Made by a program: the position numbers and the translations under genes. Under the pieces are notes generated by a model that did no database searches, was not told the origin of the DNA, and saw nothing but the letters and a program-made list of their open reading frames with translations. Positions 4,773 through 5,522 of a stretch of 5,522 nucleotides of DNA are shown here, piece by piece (positions within the stretch are counted from its first letter, which is position 1; every line of letters starts with the position of its first letter). Source of the stretch: JAAYFT01 sp036562765 (GTDB lineage Bacteria > Bacillota > Clostridia > Tissierellales > Tissierellaceae); the NCBI GenBank assembly GCA_036562765.1, contig DATCJO010000066.1, positions 1 through 5,522 on the forward strand, given 5' to 3'.

Positions 4773-4801
4773 TTTTAAAATTTGTGATTTTGTGATATAA
4801 T
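4773..4801 (+). promoter_or_regulatory. Candidate extended -10 promoter for a small RNA
   Basis: TTTTAA (4773-4778), a 17-base spacer and a perfect TATAAT (4796-4801), with TG just upstream. The -35 is weak and is compensated by the extended -10. It overlaps the leader of the minus-strand 31-residue gene, so the two may exclude each other. Confidence 0.4.
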
Positions 4802-4807
4802 ATGAAT

Positions 4808-4897
4808 GAAAAGAGGCTTTAAGGCCAAGGCAAATTTCGGCTAAATACAGTTTTTTTAAAATTGATAGGATTGGTAAGTTCCTATCAATTTTTTTGT
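4808..4897 (+). ncRNA. Candidate small RNA of about 90 nt, plus strand
   Basis: Predicted from the TATAAT promoter at 4796-4801 to the T-run ending at about 4897. The 5' part (GAGGCTTTAAGGCCAAGGC and onward) has no convincing reading frame. The 3' end is a typical terminator hairpin. The RNA lies between two minus-strand microgenes, and its last bases are antisense to the end of the 65-residue gene. A role in controlling the microproteins is inference. No known RNA family is recognised. Confidence 0.35.
4857..4897 (+). terminator. Terminator hairpin overlapping the stop of the 65-residue gene
   Basis: AATTGATAGG (4860-4869) pairs with CCTATCAATT (4881-4890) around an 11-nt loop and is followed by TTTTTGTTC on plus. 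The A residues before the left arm extend the pairing. The TGA of the minus-strand gene (4887-4885) lies inside the right arm. On minus the tail is weaker. Confidence 0.8.
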
Positions 4898-5082
4898 TCT
4901 TCTGTTGCTATATTTATATCTGTAGAAGCTCTCACATGATTGACTTCTGCCTTGGCTGATAAGCTGGCTTTCAGCCTTTTGTCGGAAAAGTAAAATAACA
5001 ATCCGACAATTGAGACAGAAGCAATCAGGCAGAGAGCTATTATCGCAACAACTACTATGATCGGTACACAATTTTCGCTCAA
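4885..5082 (-). CDS. 65-residue membrane microprotein with a charged C-terminal tail
   Basis: A TTG start at 5082 is chosen: GAGGAG (5097-5092) lies 9 bases ahead and the frame gives a clear membrane protein. The alternative frame starting GTG-ATG at 5092 has no membrane segment and matches nothing else here. Residues 7-32 form one membrane helix (from VPIIVVV to LLFYF) that includes the core IIALCLIASVSI (14-25) shared with the other microproteins. The tail from SDKRLKAS to the end is hydrophilic with mixed charge, probably cytoplasmic and helical. Cys occurs at 5 and 18. The ribosome binding site is part of a perfect 12-bp inverted repeat, so translation is probably controlled. The family is not recognised. 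Confidence 0.7.
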   Translation of the reverse strand: MSENCVPIIVVVAIIALCLIASVSIVGLLFYFSDKRLKASLSAKAEVNHVRASTDINIATEEQKN

Positions 5083-5091
5083 CCCACATCA

Positions 5092-5160
5092 CTCCTCTCT
5101 TGTATTTCTCTTGGCCTCCTCTCGCCTCTTTCCATTCATGAAACTAGGACAAGAGAGGAG
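5092..5160 (-). promoter_or_regulatory. Shine-Dalgarno-sequestering inverted repeat with a decoy site
   Basis: In the minus-strand leader GAGGAG, the ribosome binding site, is the end of ACAAGAGAGGAG (5103-5092). Its perfect 12-base complement CTCCTCTCTTGT lies upstream at 5160-5149. Between them a second GAGAGGAG (5123-5116) could pair with the same CTCCTCTC (8 bp). Two mutually exclusive hairpins are thus possible, one hiding and one freeing the ribosome binding site. Confidence 0.6.
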
Positions 5161-5212
5161 CTGGTTGAGCCACTGGTATTTAGCCTATCTCTTTGTGTTG
5201 GTTGATACTTAT

Positions 5213-5218
5213 ATTTTA
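5213..5218 (-). promoter_or_regulatory. Candidate extended -10 for the 65-residue gene
   Basis: On minus, TATGCTAAAAT has TG one base before TAAAAT (5218-5213). The region 17 bases upstream has no good -35. A start near 5206 would give a leader of about 120 nt containing the whole Shine-Dalgarno hairpin. Confidence 0.35.
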
Positions 5219-5280
5219 GCATATTTTGGGAAAATTTGGATAAAATTACAAATTAATCTTTTAATGCAGAATAGCATCAT

Positions 5281-5325
5281 TAAAAAAATATTGAAAAAAT
5301 CGTATAAAAAGTTGGGTTTTTCAAT
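5281..5325 (-). terminator. AT-rich minus-strand terminator after the 5360 gene
   Basis: ATTGAAAAA (5290-5298) and TTTTTCAAT (5317-5325) are a perfect 9-bp inverted repeat. On minus it is followed by A and seven T. A shorter hairpin at 5336-5354 (stem CACTT/AAGTG, then AATTTTT on minus) lies even closer to the stop and may act first. Both stems are weak in GC. Confidence 0.5.
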
Positions 5326-5359
5326 AGGAAAAATTCCACTTTGCGTTTAAGTGATACGA

Positions 5360-5452
5360 TTATTTAGTGATTTTAACTATTGTCATGATGCTAACAGCAA
5401 CAATGATGGTCATAGCAATAATAGCGGTAATTGCAAGCAAAAATCTTCCTAT
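5360..5452 (-). CDS. About 30-residue membrane microprotein with an ATA in the start position
   Basis: On minus the frame reads IGRFLLAITA, then the core IIAMTIIVAVSI and the end VKITK before TAA (5362-5360). It aligns gaplessly with the 31-residue protein at 4646, and the ATA at 5452 falls exactly on that protein's ATG. GAGGG lies about 10 bases before the ATA, a usable ribosome binding site. A TTG at 5440 is 4 bases after AGGAAG and is the alternative start, giving 26 residues. It is therefore either a working gene with a rare start, a gene using the shorter TTG start, or a copy recently silenced by an ATG to ATA change. The coding core is well preserved, arguing against long decay. Confidence 0.5.
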   Translation of the reverse strand: MGRFLLAITAIIAMTIIVAVSIMTIVKITK

Positions 5453-5522
5453 TGATTAATTGCCCTCTATTTTTTTAAGGTTTAAATTTTATCTTTTTAT
5501 GCTTATATAGAGAATAGAAATA

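Noticed and set aside
4856..5092. Minus-strand 78-codon frame starting GTG-ATG at 5092
   Set aside because: It overlaps the 65-residue gene in another frame, has a Cys- and Ser-rich product without a membrane segment, and its start lies right on the ribosome binding site.
5057..5350. Plus-strand 97-codon open frame
   Set aside because: No plus-strand ribosome binding site. It runs antisense across the leader hairpin and promoter of the 65-residue gene, and its composition follows the AT-rich non-coding DNA.
1..5522. tRNA, rRNA, CRISPR repeats, known riboswitch or complete insertion sequence
   Set aside because: Reading both strands showed no cloverleaf, no regularly spaced repeats, no recognised aptamer core and no transposase gene with paired terminal repeats.

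Overview
The window looks like an accessory stretch of a low-GC Firmicutes (Bacillota) chromosome. The DNA is AT-rich. Most of the genes are preceded by strong AGGAGG-type ribosome binding sites, promoters fit the sigma-A pattern, and hairpin-plus-T-run terminators separate nearly every unit. The first protein belongs to a family I know from Firmicutes. Genus cannot be read from the sequence. No tRNA, rRNA, CRISPR array or intact mobile element is visible.

Layout. (1) 3-368: the 3' end of a small conserved exported or lipoprotein-like gene, closed by a strong terminator at 413-447. (2) 448-1205: two plus-strand microgenes, a 53-residue SHOCT-like protein and a 61-residue Ala-rich single-pass membrane protein. 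(3) 1298-1921: a two-gene operon of unrecognised proteins (74 and 124 residues) with a strong terminator at 1972-2022. (4) 2023-2442: no confident gene. It holds a long imperfect inverted repeat with start codons in both arms, a good plus-strand promoter, a possible decayed gene end and a terminator at 2345-2376. (5) 2443-3720, minus: a secreted 425-residue protein of unknown function containing an HEAIH sequence. It is transcribed from a strong promoter through a leader of about 200 nt. (6) 4057-4386, plus: a membrane-anchored protein with two SHOCT-like segments, whose candidate promoter interlocks with the promoter of the secreted gene. (7) 4387-5522: non-coding hairpins and terminators, then three minus-strand micro-membrane proteins of 31, 65 and about 30 residues.

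The most interesting pattern is the set of very small single-pass membrane proteins. Those at 4646-4741 and 5360-5452 are clear paralogues: 15 of 30 positions are identical without gaps, and they share a leader element. The proteins at 4885-5082 and 953-1138 share the same 12-residue core, with Ile, Ala, Ile, Ser and Ile at positions 1, 3, 7, 11 and 12. The 65-residue member has its Shine-Dalgarno inside a perfect 12-bp inverted repeat, and the 31-residue member has a smaller hairpin over its Shine-Dalgarno. A candidate small RNA with its own promoter and terminator lies between those two genes. Tiny hydrophobic proteins, hidden ribosome binding sites and neighbouring small RNAs are typical of type I toxin-like or holin-like peptides, or of small membrane regulators. 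That functional reading is inference; the sequence shows only the architecture.
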